14,360 nt of DNA from DAOMOD01 sp964526035 (lineage in GTDB: Bacteria; Pseudomonadota; Gammaproteobacteria; Xanthomonadales; BPKI01), in the NCBI GenBank assembly GCA_964526035.1, contig CAZGKE010000088.1, positions 1-14,360 of the forward strand, given 5' to 3'. A program made the position numbers and the translations under genes. The notes beneath the pieces are model-generated. The model saw only the letters and a list, made by a program, of their open reading frames with translations, searched no databases and had not been told where the DNA came from. This document shows positions 1 to 6,841 of the stretch, piece after piece. Position 1 is the stretch's first letter; every line of letters begins with the position of its first letter.

Positions 1-795
1 CGCGCCAGCGCCATCGCTGCGCAGAACGCACTCGATGACGCCCGCGAAGCGCTGGCCGAACTGACCGGCCGCACTGTCGAGACGTTCCGCGCACTTGGCG
101 AAGAGCTGCCGCTGGAAACCCCCAACCCCACCGGCACCGACGCATGGGTGGAACTTGCGCTGGCCAATAATCCCTCGCTGATCGCACGCGACTACTCGCT
201 GCAGGCGGCTGACCACGGGATAGACACCGCCCGCGCCGGGCACCTGCCGACGCTCGGCTTGGGCGTCAACTTCCGCGACAACAACATCATCCGCGGTGAG
301 GTCGGGCCGTTCGGCACGCGCGCCACCGAGAACGAATCCATCGGTCTGACCTTGACAGTGCCGATTTTCGAAGGCTTTGCCACGCAGTCGCGCGTCCGCC
401 AGGCCGTGCACTTCCGCGACATCGCCACCGACCAGCTCGAGGCCGAGCGCCGCAGCGTGCTGCGCCAGACGCGCAATGCCTACCGGGCGGTCATTGCCGG
501 CATCAGCGAGGTGGAAGCACGCAGCCAGGCCCTGGTGTCGGCGCGCAGCGCGCTTGAAGCCACCCAGGCCGGTTTCGAGGTCGGCACCCGCACCATCGTC
601 GACGTGCTGCTCAGCCAGCAGCAGCTGTTCGCCGCGCAGCGAGAATTCGCGCGCTCGCGGCACAACTTCATCGTCAACAACCTGCGCCTGAAGAGTGCCG
701 CGGGCGTCATCGAAGTGAGCGACCTGCAGATCTACAACCGGCTGCTGGTGCGCGAACTCAGTGCGGCCGATCTGGAACCCGCCTACGCAGAGTGA
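1..795 (+). CDS. tolC: TolC-family outer-membrane efflux protein, C-terminal part (5' end cut by the window)
   Basis: The reading frame is open from base 1 and ends in TGA at 793-795, giving 264 residues that lack the N-terminal part of a TolC protein (usually about 430-480 residues). TolC homologues are trimeric outer-membrane channel-tunnels that work with tripartite efflux pumps and type I secretion systems. Visible hallmarks are a helical segment ending in ALAELTG near residue 22, a beta-strand region leading to VPIFEGF at about residues 120-126 (the family's VPLFxGG motif), a long alpha-helical stretch with heptad character, and GFEVGTRTIVDVL at about 191-203, typical of the second tunnel repeat. 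The C-terminus is short and lacks the extended tail of the E. coli protein. A strong terminator follows, so this is probably the last gene of its unit. The family is clear; the tolC symbol is likely but rests on the C-terminal half only. Confidence 0.9.
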   Translation, partial: RASAIAAQNALDDAREALAELTGRTVETFRALGEELPLETPNPTGTDAWVELALANNPSLIARDYSLQAADHGIDTARAGHLPTLGLGVNFRDNNIIRGEVGPFGTRATENESIGLTLTVPIFEGFATQSRVRQAVHFRDIATDQLEAERRSVLRQTRNAYRAVIAGISEVEARSQALVSARSALEATQAGFEVGTRTIVDVLLSQQQLFAAQREFARSRHNFIVNNLRLKSAAGVIEVSDLQIYNRLLVRELSAADLEPAYAE

Positions 796-834
796 AGCAC
801 GGGGCGTTGCGGCCCGTCAGCCACGCTCGATCCG

Positions 835-866
835 AAAACGGCGCCCGATGGGCGCCGTTTTCGTTC
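835..866 (+). terminator. Intrinsic terminator downstream of tolC
   Basis: Two perfect 12-nt arms, AAAACGGCGCCC (835-846) and GGGCGCCGTTTT (850-861), flank a 3-nt GAT loop. The right arm ends in TTTT followed by CGTTCGT. The hairpin lies about 40 nt after the tolC stop. Because the arms begin with AAAA and end with TTTT, it could also act on the minus strand. Confidence 0.85.
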
Positions 867-1154
867 GTCTCCCCTCTTGAGACCCGAGGATGAAGTACGT
901 CCTCCGGCTGTCCGATGGAACACACTATCCGAATACTCCCGCGGCCGAATGAACTTCGCCCCGACGCCCCTCGCTCCTGGTCGGGTTCGCGACGACACAA
1001 CGAGCTGCTCCGACGTGTGCACTCCCCGCTGACCGAAGGGGTTGCTCCTCCCAAAAAAACGTCGCATTCTGCTCATTGCCGTTGATTCAGATTGACGGCT
1101 GCTCAGCGGCGGAGCCGCGCGCCGTGCAAGGAACATGGAAACGGAGGATTCCCC
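867..1154. other. Intergenic stretch without a recognisable gene
   Basis: Together with the terminator this makes a 359-nt gap between tolC and the next gene. I see no convincing coding sequence: short frames in both strands have no supporting ribosome binding site. Two small hairpins are visible, GAGGA/TCCTC at 886-904 with a 9-nt loop, and GCGGC-GGA-GCCGC at 1106-1118 with possible outer pairing ACGGC/GCCGT (1095-1099 with 1121-1125). The second lies in the probable 5' leader of the 1155 gene. No clear -35/-10 pair stands out. Confidence 0.5.
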
Positions 1155-1802
1155 ATGAACCTTTCAGTCAGGTTTCTCTTGGCGTTATCTGTGGTTGTGG
1201 TCCTGCAAGGCAGCACCGCGGCAGCGGCCGACCCGGCCGTTATCCCGATAGCAGAGCCGGAAGCCGCGAACGCCTGCCCCCCGTTCGAACCCAAGATGCC
1301 GGACGCCGACGCGATCCTGGCACTGCTGGAGACACCGTCCGACGACGCGTTCTGGAACCAGCTGGTCGACAGCGCCCCCGATCATGCCAACGCCATCGCA
1401 GTTCTGGCGATCATGAGCGAGGAGCCCAGTCTGATGGATCTGAAGCACATGGAAATCGGACCGGACTTTTACCCAAGCCCGGAGTTCGTTCGTGCCATCC
1501 TTGCAGGAGGCCGCGACGAAAGCCTTGCGCAATTGAACGAGCCTATGCCGTCGAACCAGTGGCTTTCCATCGAAATGCGTGGACTCAAGCTGAATGAGGA
1601 CCGCATCGACCTGACCATCACGACGTCCATCGTGACGATTGACGGATACACGACCCAACGTTCGGAGCCTTTGCGCGAGGCGACCTACCGCCTGACGCGG
1701 ACGGACCGGGAGGAACGCTCGTTCCGGTTCCCGGGGCTGGACGAGATTCGCGTCTCCACGTACCGGCTTGAAGGACCCGGCATCGCGCTGGTCGCGAACT
1801 GA
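1155..1802 (+). CDS. Exported protein of unknown function
   Basis: The frame codes for 215 residues. I chose ATG 1155 because a strong GGAGG ribosome binding site (1144-1148) precedes it at normal spacing and because the protein then begins with a good signal peptide. That peptide has a basic start (MNLSVR), a hydrophobic core (LLALSVVVVL) and a small-residue region STAAAA with probable cleavage near residue 25. The mature protein is acidic, with one cysteine (Cys41), a helical middle section (about 50-125), and a C-terminal part (about 135-215) rich in alternating hydrophobic residues that suggests beta-strands. I recognise no known family or catalytic motif. It is monocistronic, and its base composition is less GC-rich than the flanking housekeeping genes, which may mean a lineage-restricted gene. 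Periplasmic location is inferred from the signal peptide only. Confidence 0.72.
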   Translation: MNLSVRFLLALSVVVVLQGSTAAAADPAVIPIAEPEAANACPPFEPKMPDADAILALLETPSDDAFWNQLVDSAPDHANAIAVLAIMSEEPSLMDLKHMEIGPDFYPSPEFVRAILAGGRDESLAQLNEPMPSNQWLSIEMRGLKLNEDRIDLTITTSIVTIDGYTTQRSEPLREATYRLTRTDREERSFRFPGLDEIRVSTYRLEGPGIALVAN

Positions 1803-1820
1803 CAACGCTCCAAGGCAACA

Positions 1821-1856
1821 GCCCGGGCTCACGACTCAAAGGAGCGCAGCCCGGGC
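1821..1856. repeat. Inverted repeat GCCCGGGCT / AGCCCGGGC
   Basis: Nine-nt perfect arms at 1821-1829 and 1848-1856 are separated by 18 nt, starting 18 nt after the stop codon at 1802. Each arm is itself nearly self-complementary around CCCGGG. There is no T-run on either strand, so it is at best a weak, possibly bidirectional, transcript end between the convergent genes. Confidence 0.5.
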
Positions 1857-1887
1857 GTTCCGGACAGACCCGGGCGTTCCGGACAGA
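1850..1887. repeat. Perfect tandem duplication of a 19-bp unit
   Basis: The unit CCCGGGCGTTCCGGACAGA occurs twice with no gap (1850-1868 and 1869-1887). It sits in the space between two convergent genes and overlaps the right arm of the inverted repeat just upstream. The rest of the gap up to the gpsA stop (1888-1994) holds no gene that I can support, only a short direct repeat TCCCGCGG at 1911 and 1925. Confidence 0.9.
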
Positions 1888-1994
1888 ATGGACCTTGTTC
1901 GCTGCAGATGTCCCGCGGCGAACATCCCGCGGATCCTGAAGAATCGCATCTGCCCTGGCGCCTTGTGCGAACGCGCAGGAAGCCGGCCTTTCGA

Positions 1995-3005
1995 CTACTC
2001 GAATTCGGGCTTCGGCTCGCGTGCGAGCAGGCCGCGCAAACCGTCGGCGGGCGTCATCTCACCTGCCAGGACGCGGTAAACGTGCTCGATGATCGGCAGG
2101 TCGAGCTGGGTGCGGCGCACGTGACGCATCACTTCTTCGGCGGTCTGCGCGCCTTCCACCACCTGGCCGATCTGCGCGATGGCCTCTTTGAGCGGGACGC
2201 CCTGGCCGAGCAGCAGTCCAAAGCGGCGATTGCGCGACAGGTCGCCGGTGCAGGTGAGTACCAGGTCGCCGAGGCCGGCGAGTCCCATCAGGGTTTCGGC
2301 GCGGCCGCCGAGCACCGCGTTCAGGCGCAGCATTTCGCTCAGGCCGCGGGTGATCAATCCGGCACGGGCGTTGAGGCCTAGCTGCATGCCGTCGGCGACG
2401 CCGGTGGCCACCGCAAGAACATTCTTCACCGCACCGCCGATGCCGGCGCCGATCATGTCGGTCCCGGTGTAGGCGCGAAACGCCGGTGCGTGCAGCAAGG
2501 TGGCGACGCGGGTGGCGAAATCGGCGTCCGTGGAGTGCACGGTGACGGCGGTCGGCAGGCCCTGCGCCACCTCCTTGGCGAACGACGGCCCGGTGATCGC
2601 GGCCAGCGGCACGGCGTCGCCGAGCTGCTCCGCGGCCACTTCGTGCAGAAACCTCCCGCTGCCCGGCTCGAAACCCTTGGTGGCCCAGACCATGCCGGCA
2701 TGCGCCGGGCGCAGCGGCGCCAGCTGCCTGAGCACTTCGGGAAAGGCGTGGCTGGGCGTGACCACCAGCAGCAGATCGGCACGAGCCACTGAAGCCGCCA
2801 GATCGGAGCTGTAGTCCAGGGACGCCGGCAGCGCAATGCCGGGAAGGAAGCGCGCGTTCTCCCTGCTGCTCGCCATGGCCGCGATGGATTCACCATCGCG
2901 GCCCCACAGGGTGGTGGCGACCTCGTTGCGTGCCAGCAGTGCTGCCAGCGCGGTGCCCCAGGAACCGGCGCCGAGAACGACGACGCGTGGGGCGTCGAAG
3001 CGCAC
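1995..3005 (-). CDS. gpsA: NAD(P)-dependent glycerol-3-phosphate dehydrogenase
   Basis: This cytosolic enzyme interconverts dihydroxyacetone phosphate and sn-glycerol 3-phosphate, supplying the backbone for phospholipids. The 336-residue length is normal for the family. The N-terminal Rossmann fold shows the dinucleotide motif VLGAGSWGTALA (about residues 10-21). Further hallmarks are TGPSFAKEVAQGLPTAV (138-154), GAVKNVLAVATG with the catalytic lysine at about 194, NARAGLITRGLSEM (212-225), and TCTGDLSRNRRFG (251-263). The start is GTG at 3005, placed because the conserved beta-strand begins at residue 7; no good Shine-Dalgarno sequence is seen. The gene starts only 3 nt after the secB stop, so it is probably translationally coupled to secB. 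The secB-gpsA adjacency is a conserved proteobacterial arrangement. Confidence 0.97.
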   Translation of the reverse strand: MRFDAPRVVVLGAGSWGTALAALLARNEVATTLWGRDGESIAAMASSRENARFLPGIALPASLDYSSDLAASVARADLLLVVTPSHAFPEVLRQLAPLRPAHAGMVWATKGFEPGSGRFLHEVAAEQLGDAVPLAAITGPSFAKEVAQGLPTAVTVHSTDADFATRVATLLHAPAFRAYTGTDMIGAGIGGAVKNVLAVATGVADGMQLGLNARAGLITRGLSEMLRLNAVLGGRAETLMGLAGLGDLVLTCTGDLSRNRRFGLLLGQGVPLKEAIAQIGQVVEGAQTAEEVMRHVRRTQLDLPIIEHVYRVLAGEMTPADGLRGLLAREPKPEFE

Positions 3006-3008
3006 GGG

Positions 3009-3509
3009 TCAGACCTGTGCAGAATCCTGCGGCACGGCCTCGCCCGGCTGCGCTTCGGCGCGCCGGCGCTGGGTTTCGGCGTAGACCTGCTCGAAGTTGA
3101 TCGGCTGCATCAGCAGCGGCGGGAACCCGCCGTTCTGGATCAGTTCGCTGACCACCTGGCGCGCGTAGGGAAACAGAACGTGCGGACAGTAGCTGCCGAG
3201 CACCGCATCAAGCTGCGCCGGCTCAAAACCCTGCGCGGCAAAGATGCCGGCCTGCTGCACTTCGGCGAGATAGGCATTCTTTTCATTCACGGAGCAGGTG
3301 ACGGTGGCGGAAAGCACCACTTCGTAGGCGCCTTCGCCGACCTGGGCGACCTTCTGGCTGATGTTCAGCTCGACGCGCGGCTGACCTTCTTCCTGGAATA
3401 TCTTGGGGGCGTTCGGCGCCTCGAAGGAGACGTCCTTGACATAGATCTTCTGGACATTGAGCTGCGGTCCGCCCTGCTGGGCGCCGCCGTTGGCGATGGG
3501 ATCGGCCAT
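3009..3509 (-). CDS. secB: Protein-export chaperone SecB
   Basis: SecB is a homotetrameric cytosolic chaperone that keeps precursor proteins unfolded and hands them to SecA for Sec-dependent export. The protein has 166 residues, normal for the family. It contains the hallmark strands QKIYVKDVSFEAPNAP (about residues 20-35), the downstream PRVELNI strand, the FAAQGF segment followed by YCPHVLFPYARQVVSELIQNGGFPPLLMQPINF near the C-terminal helices, and a variable charged tail. The frame is open upstream to 4079, but the true start is ATG 3509, which has a GAGGAA ribosome binding site and gives the conserved SecB N-terminus. An extended -10 element lies about 37 nt upstream. The gene is followed almost directly by gpsA. 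Unlike in E. coli, no glutaredoxin gene (grxC) precedes it. Confidence 0.97.
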   Translation of the reverse strand: MADPIANGGAQQGGPQLNVQKIYVKDVSFEAPNAPKIFQEEGQPRVELNISQKVAQVGEGAYEVVLSATVTCSVNEKNAYLAEVQQAGIFAAQGFEPAQLDAVLGSYCPHVLFPYARQVVSELIQNGGFPPLLMQPINFEQVYAETQRRRAEAQPGEAVPQDSAQV

Positions 3510-3545
3510 GGGTTCCTCACGGATTACTGGAAACAAAGAAGCGGG

Positions 3546-3554
3546 ATTATCCCA
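3546..3554 (-). promoter_or_regulatory. Extended -10 promoter for secB-gpsA
   Basis: Read on the minus strand, TGG-GATAAT (3554 to 3546) fits an extended -10 element TGn-TATAAT. It lies inside a small palindrome, GGGAT-A-ATCCC. A transcript starting near 3539 would have a 5' leader of about 30 nt containing the secB ribosome binding site. No good -35 hexamer lies at the right distance, which is compatible with an extended -10 promoter. Confidence 0.6.
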
Positions 3555-3628
3555 CGCCGGCGCATCCGGCGCATTTCGAGGTTCGCGCGCCGCGGTTGCA
3601 GGGCTGGCCTGCCGGCGGCTTTCGCCGC

Positions 3629-4066
3629 TCAGCGCTTGCCGCGGGTCACCGGGAGTTCGGCGGCAATCCAGGCGTGCATGCCCCCGGTCAGCACGCTGAC
3701 CTGGGTGAAGCCGCCCATCACCAGGCGGCGCGCCGCCTGACCGGCGGTGGTGCCGGTGCGGCACACGACCACCACCGGCTTTTCGGCCAGTTTGGCCATG
3801 TCCTTCGATTTCGGATCGAGCTGCGACAGCATCACGTGGCGCGAACCGACGATGTGGCCCTTCTCGTACTCGGCGAGCGGGGAGATGTCGATCACCGCCG
3901 CGTCCTCGCGATTGATCATGTTCACCAGGGCCTGTGGGCCCACTTCGCCGAAGCCGCGTCGACGGCGCGCGATCTCGTTGTAGATGACGGCGATGGTGAG
4001 GCCGGCAAACAGCGCGGTCAGCAGCGGGTGGGCGGCAATGAATTCGGGCAGGCGTTCGAAGAACAT
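3629..4066 (-). CDS. Membrane-anchored rhodanese-domain protein (YibN-like)
   Basis: The protein has 145 residues. An N-terminal hydrophobic segment (about residues 12-30) followed by ARRRRG should anchor it in the inner membrane with the rhodanese domain in the cytoplasm. The domain (about 42-142) shows VIDISPLAEYEKGHIVGSRHV (58-78) and the active-site loop VVVVCRTGTTAGQAAR with the candidate sulfur-accepting Cys102, then GGMHAWIAAELPV near the end. Single-domain rhodaneses carry persulfide sulfur; the substrate here cannot be read from sequence. E. coli yibN is next to grxC-secB-gpsA, and this gene holds the equivalent position, so orthology is likely. The start ATG 4066 has no visible Shine-Dalgarno sequence but gives the expected short N-terminal anchor. 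A good promoter lies just upstream. Confidence 0.9.
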   Translation of the reverse strand: MFFERLPEFIAAHPLLTALFAGLTIAVIYNEIARRRRGFGEVGPQALVNMINREDAAVIDISPLAEYEKGHIVGSRHVMLSQLDPKSKDMAKLAEKPVVVVCRTGTTAGQAARRLVMGGFTQVSVLTGGMHAWIAAELPVTRGKR

Positions 4067-4099
4067 GATGGAGGGGCAACAGCCAGGGGCGGGTCGCGG

Positions 4100-4128
4100 A
4101 TTATCGACTGCCGCGACGATTGGCGCAA
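4100..4128 (-). promoter_or_regulatory. Promoter for the rhodanese gene
   Basis: On the minus strand TTGCGC (4128-4123) and GATAAT (4105-4100) are separated by exactly 17 nt, a good housekeeping-sigma match. The predicted transcript would begin near 4092, about 26 nt before the ATG. The promoter sits between the stop codon of the SulP gene and the rhodanese gene, so the yibN-secB-gpsA group probably has its own start. Confidence 0.65.
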
Positions 4129-4135
4129 AACCTCT

Positions 4136-5848
4136 TTACTCCTGTGTGGCCGCAACCAGCTCGGACGCGCGCTGCAGCGCCGCTTCGAAGTTTGCCGCGA
4201 GTTCGAGCCCGGGCTCGTCGAGAATGCCCATGCCGTCAAGCACCTTGCGCGGCTGCGGCCGCAGGCCGGACAGGATCAGACGGGTGTCGTGGCGGCGGCA
4301 GTGGCCAAGCAGGTGCTCAATGGCGGCGGCGCCGGAGGCGTCGATCAGCGGCACCAGGCGCATGCGCAGAATGAACACCCGCGGCGGCCGCGGGAACTGG
4401 CGCAGCGCATCCTCCAGGCGGTTGGCGACGGCGAAGAACAGCGGGCCCGAGATGCGAAATGCCTCGACGCCCTCGGGCAGCCGCGCGCGCTGGTCGGAGA
4501 CCTTGCCTGTGGTGAGATCATCGAGTTCCTCCTCGACCAGGTGCACCCGGCGGTCCATCTCCACCACTTCGGCCATGCGGTGCATGAACAGGAATGCGGC
4601 CAGCACCACGCCGACCTGGATGGCCACGGTCAGGTCGACGGCCACCGTCAGGCCAAAGGTGACAAGCAGCACCAGGCGGTCGCCACGCGGCGATTTCAAC
4701 AGGTGACGCAGGCGCTCCACTTCGCTCATGTTCCAGGCCACCACCAGCAGCACCGCCGCCAACACCGGCAGCGGCACATGGAAGGCCAGCGGCGCCAGCA
4801 GCAGTACCGCCAGAAGGATGACCACGGCGTGCACGATGCCGGCTATCGGCGTGCGTCCACCGGCGCGCACGTTGGTGGCCGTTCGGGCAATGGCGCCGGT
4901 TGCCGGCAGCCCCCCGAACAGCGCCGACGCGCCATTGGCCACGCCCTGCGCCACCAGTTCGCAGTTGGAGCGATGCCGCCCGCCGGTCATGCCGTCGGCG
5001 ACGGTGGCCGAGAGCAGCGATTCCACACCGGCGAGGAATGCAATGGTGAAGGCTGCCGGCATCAACAGCCCGATGCGCTCCAGGCTGACCTCGGGCAGCG
5101 CAAACGCAGGCAGCGCGGTGGGCAGACCGCCGAAGCGACTGCCGATGGTGTCGACCGGCACGGAGAAAAGCGCGACCACAAGCGCGCCCAGGCCCACTGC
5201 GATGAGGAACCCGGGCCAGGCCGGCCTCCAGCGCTTCAGCAAGACGATCAGCGCCAGCGCCGCCAGCGTCATGCCCAGCGCCCACAGGCTCCAGGTGTCG
5301 AAGCTGTCGCGATATGCGGTCAGTCGGGCCAGGAATTCGCCGGGCAGTTCTGCCATCTCCAGCCCCAGCGCATCGCGGATCTGGCTGAGAAAGATGCTCA
5401 CCGCGATGCCCGCGGTGAAACCGGTCACCACCGGCTGCGGCATGTACTTCATCAGGGTGCCGATACGCAGCAGGCCGGCCAGCACCAGCAGTACCCCGGC
5501 CATCAGTGTGGCCAGTACCAGACCGTCGAAACCGTGCGTCTGGATCACGTTGTACACCAGCGGAATGAAGGCCGCCGTGGGGCCTCCGATCTGCAGCCGC
5601 GATCCGCCCAGCGCAGAGATCAGGAACCCGGCGATGATCGCGGTATGCAGGCCCTTCTCGGGCGCCGCGCCGGAGGCGATCGCCAATGCCATGGCGAGCG
5701 GCAGCGCGACGATGCCTACCGTGATTCCGGCCAGGAGATCGCTGCGGAAATCGGCGCCGCGATAGCCCTGACGCAAGACCGTGACCAGCTTCGGCACGAA
5801 CAGATGCCAGGCCGGCGCCGGCGCGGCAGGTTCAGGCCCCTGATTCAT
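4136..5848 (-). CDS. SulP-family (SLC26-like) anion transporter with STAS domain
   Basis: The protein has 570 residues, a typical SulP length. A hydrophobic domain with about 12-14 membrane segments spans roughly residues 37-425, beginning with DLLAGITVGIVALPLAMALA and GGPTAAFIPLVYNVI (88-102). It includes the conserved FGGLPATGAIARTATNVRAG region (311-330). A cytoplasmic STAS domain occupies about 455-565, with the nucleotide-loop region LVPLIDASGAAAIEHLL (498-514). SulP proteins move sulfate, bicarbonate or C4-dicarboxylates in symport or exchange. The overall look resembles DauA (YchM) more than the carbonate-linked BicA, but the substrate is not determinable here. It lies 28 nt after the lipoprotein gene and is probably co-transcribed with it. 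The start ATG 5848 has only weak ribosome-binding support. Confidence 0.93.
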   Translation of the reverse strand: MNQGPEPAAPAPAWHLFVPKLVTVLRQGYRGADFRSDLLAGITVGIVALPLAMALAIASGAAPEKGLHTAIIAGFLISALGGSRLQIGGPTAAFIPLVYNVIQTHGFDGLVLATLMAGVLLVLAGLLRIGTLMKYMPQPVVTGFTAGIAVSIFLSQIRDALGLEMAELPGEFLARLTAYRDSFDTWSLWALGMTLAALALIVLLKRWRPAWPGFLIAVGLGALVVALFSVPVDTIGSRFGGLPTALPAFALPEVSLERIGLLMPAAFTIAFLAGVESLLSATVADGMTGGRHRSNCELVAQGVANGASALFGGLPATGAIARTATNVRAGGRTPIAGIVHAVVILLAVLLLAPLAFHVPLPVLAAVLLVVAWNMSEVERLRHLLKSPRGDRLVLLVTFGLTVAVDLTVAIQVGVVLAAFLFMHRMAEVVEMDRRVHLVEEELDDLTTGKVSDQRARLPEGVEAFRISGPLFFAVANRLEDALRQFPRPPRVFILRMRLVPLIDASGAAAIEHLLGHCRRHDTRLILSGLRPQPRKVLDGMGILDEPGLELAANFEAALQRASELVAATQE

Positions 5849-5876
5849 TGCCGGATGGCGGTGTCGTGTGTATCGC

Positions 5877-6287
5877 TCAGTTGCCAGACCCCAGATCGGG
5901 CAGTGGACTGATCAGCCACCAGCGCTTGATTTCGGGATCGAAGCGCCAGCGCTGGCGATCCACGACAGTGCGCGTCGCCAGGGTGTGCCTATTGTAGATC
6001 TCGACATCGACCACGTAGGTGGCCTCGCCATCGACCACGACCGGCTGACCGCGCGAGCGGTAGCCGCTGATGACCACCTGGCGGTAGCGTTCGATATCGA
6101 CGCTGCGCGGCGGCCGTTCGGCCAGCAGCCGGGGATCGACGAAATCAAGCGACTTCTCGAACCCGCCCCAGCGCACTTCCTGAGCGTGCAGCACCAGGGT
6201 TTCTTCCAGCATCTTGGCGTCACGGGTCTGTTGCGGGCAGCCGGAAAGCAGCGCGCAGACGAATAGCAAACCGAAATTACGCCACAT
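5877..6287 (-). CDS. Small lipoprotein of unknown function
   Basis: The frame gives 136 residues from ATG 6287, which is preceded by AGGAG at good spacing and overlaps the end of the upstream thioesterase gene by 11 bp, indicating translational coupling. The N-terminus MWRNFGLLFVCALLSGC is a clear lipoprotein signal with lipobox LLSGC and lipidated Cys17. Residues 18-19 are Pro-Gln, with no aspartate at +2, so outer-membrane sorting is expected. The rest is a compact domain of about 110 residues rich in tyrosine, arginine and tryptophan, with a probable helical start (ETLVLHAQEVRWGGFEKSL) and beta-strands near the end (RWRFDPEIKRWWLISPLP). The pattern is reminiscent of small NTF2/SnoaL-like folds, but I cannot assign a family. 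Function unknown. Confidence 0.82.
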   Translation of the reverse strand: MWRNFGLLFVCALLSGCPQQTRDAKMLEETLVLHAQEVRWGGFEKSLDFVDPRLLAERPPRSVDIERYRQVVISGYRSRGQPVVVDGEATYVVDVEIYNRHTLATRTVVDRQRWRFDPEIKRWWLISPLPDLGSGN

Positions 6288-6759
6288 CACGGGACTCCTG
6301 TTTTCGAATGGCGGCATAGCGCGCCTCCAGTGTAGTCGCCGCACTGCCGTCGTCGAGCAGTGCCGCCGCCTGCACCTGGACGCGTGCCCGACCGCGACTT
6401 TCAAGGGTCCGCGCGAACCCCTGCCAGCTCTCGCCCTCGGCAAGCCGGGCGCACACGCGCAGATCGGTCCACACCGGCGCGCTGTAACGCACCGTCGAAT
6501 CCTGCACGTAGACGTCGGTGTCCTGCGCCACAGCGCCAAGCTGCAGCCTCACCAGACCCCAACCTGCGAGCGTCAGCAGGCTGGTGAGACTGCCGCCGAA
6601 GGCGCAGCCCTTGTCGTTGACGTTGGGGGCCAGTGGTGCAGCCAGCGTCAGCGAGGAAGCGTCGGCAGCAATGACACGCAGACCGATCGCTCGGGTCAGC
6701 GGAATATGCGTGAGGATGAAGTCTTCCAGATCGGCGGTCGCGGTCATGGGGGCATTCAC
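6277..6759 (-). CDS. Hot-dog-fold thioesterase (YiiD C-terminal-domain type)
   Basis: The protein has up to 160 residues and covers a single hot-dog domain of the YiiD_C type. Diagnostic are LAAPLAPNVNDKGCAFGGSL (39-58), with the Asn-Asp-Lys-Gly stretch before the central helix, that helix LLTLAGWGLVRLQL (61-74), and the strand VYVQDSTVRYSAPV (83-96). Relatives are putative acyl-thioesterases; the acyl substrate is unknown. In E. coli this domain is fused to an N-terminal acetyltransferase (YiiD/FabY), while here it stands alone, as in many Xanthomonadales. Two starts are possible: GTG 6759 or ATG 6747 (12 codons before the conserved PLTRAIGL segment). Neither has a clear ribosome binding site. 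It is the first gene of a likely thioesterase-lipoprotein-SulP unit and is divergent from hemD. Confidence 0.88.
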   Translation of the reverse strand: MNAPMTATADLEDFILTHIPLTRAIGLRVIAADASSLTLAAPLAPNVNDKGCAFGGSLTSLLTLAGWGLVRLQLGAVAQDTDVYVQDSTVRYSAPVWTDLRVCARLAEGESWQGFARTLESRGRARVQVQAAALLDDGSAATTLEARYAAIRKQESRDVA

Positions 6760-6772
6760 GGAGCGATGGGTC

Positions 6773-6802
6773 AGTCTAACCCGGACACAGGGAACCTCTG
6801 AA
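6773..6802 (-). promoter_or_regulatory. Candidate promoter for the thioesterase-lipoprotein-SulP unit
   Basis: On the minus strand TTCAGA (6802-6797) and TAGACT (6778-6773) are 18 nt apart, in the 82-nt divergent gap to hemD. A start near 6766 would leave a very short leader before GTG 6759 or about 19 nt before ATG 6747. That slightly favours the ATG unless the message is leaderless. Confidence 0.45.
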
Positions 6803-6829
6803 TATCGCGGCGAACATCAGACCCGCAGC

Positions 6830-6835
6830 TACACT
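6830..6835 (+). promoter_or_regulatory. Possible -10 element immediately before hemD
   Basis: TACACT at 6830-6835 ends 6 nt before the hemD ATG (6842), a spacing that would place the transcript start at or next to the start codon. No -35 hexamer is visible at 16-18 nt, and there is no Shine-Dalgarno sequence, so this is tentative. Confidence 0.3.
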
Positions 6836-6841
6836 GTCGCC

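Noticed and set aside
890..952. A 20-codon frame (MKYVLRLSDGTHYPN...) in the gap after tolC
   Set aside because: The only GAGG sequence directly abuts the ATG with no spacing, and nothing else supports translation.
1908..2381. A plus-strand frame running from the intergenic repeats into gpsA antisense
   Set aside because: Most of it mirrors gpsA and no start signal supports it.
3009..4079. A 356-residue frame that would extend SecB upstream through the rhodanese gene
   Set aside because: The part before ATG 3509 is the shifted frame of the rhodanese gene. SecB has a good ribosome binding site and its normal N-terminus at 3509, so there is no fusion protein.
3596..5911. A 771-codon open frame on the plus strand opposite the rhodanese and SulP genes
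   Set aside because: It is antisense to two well-supported conserved genes and its translation is a low-complexity run of Gln, His, Arg and Gly with no domain, typical of the mirror frame of high-GC genes.
6518..6841. An N-terminal extension of HemD by 108 residues
   Set aside because: The extension mirrors the divergent thioesterase gene and is serine/arginine-rich noise; ATG 6842 gives the expected HemD start.
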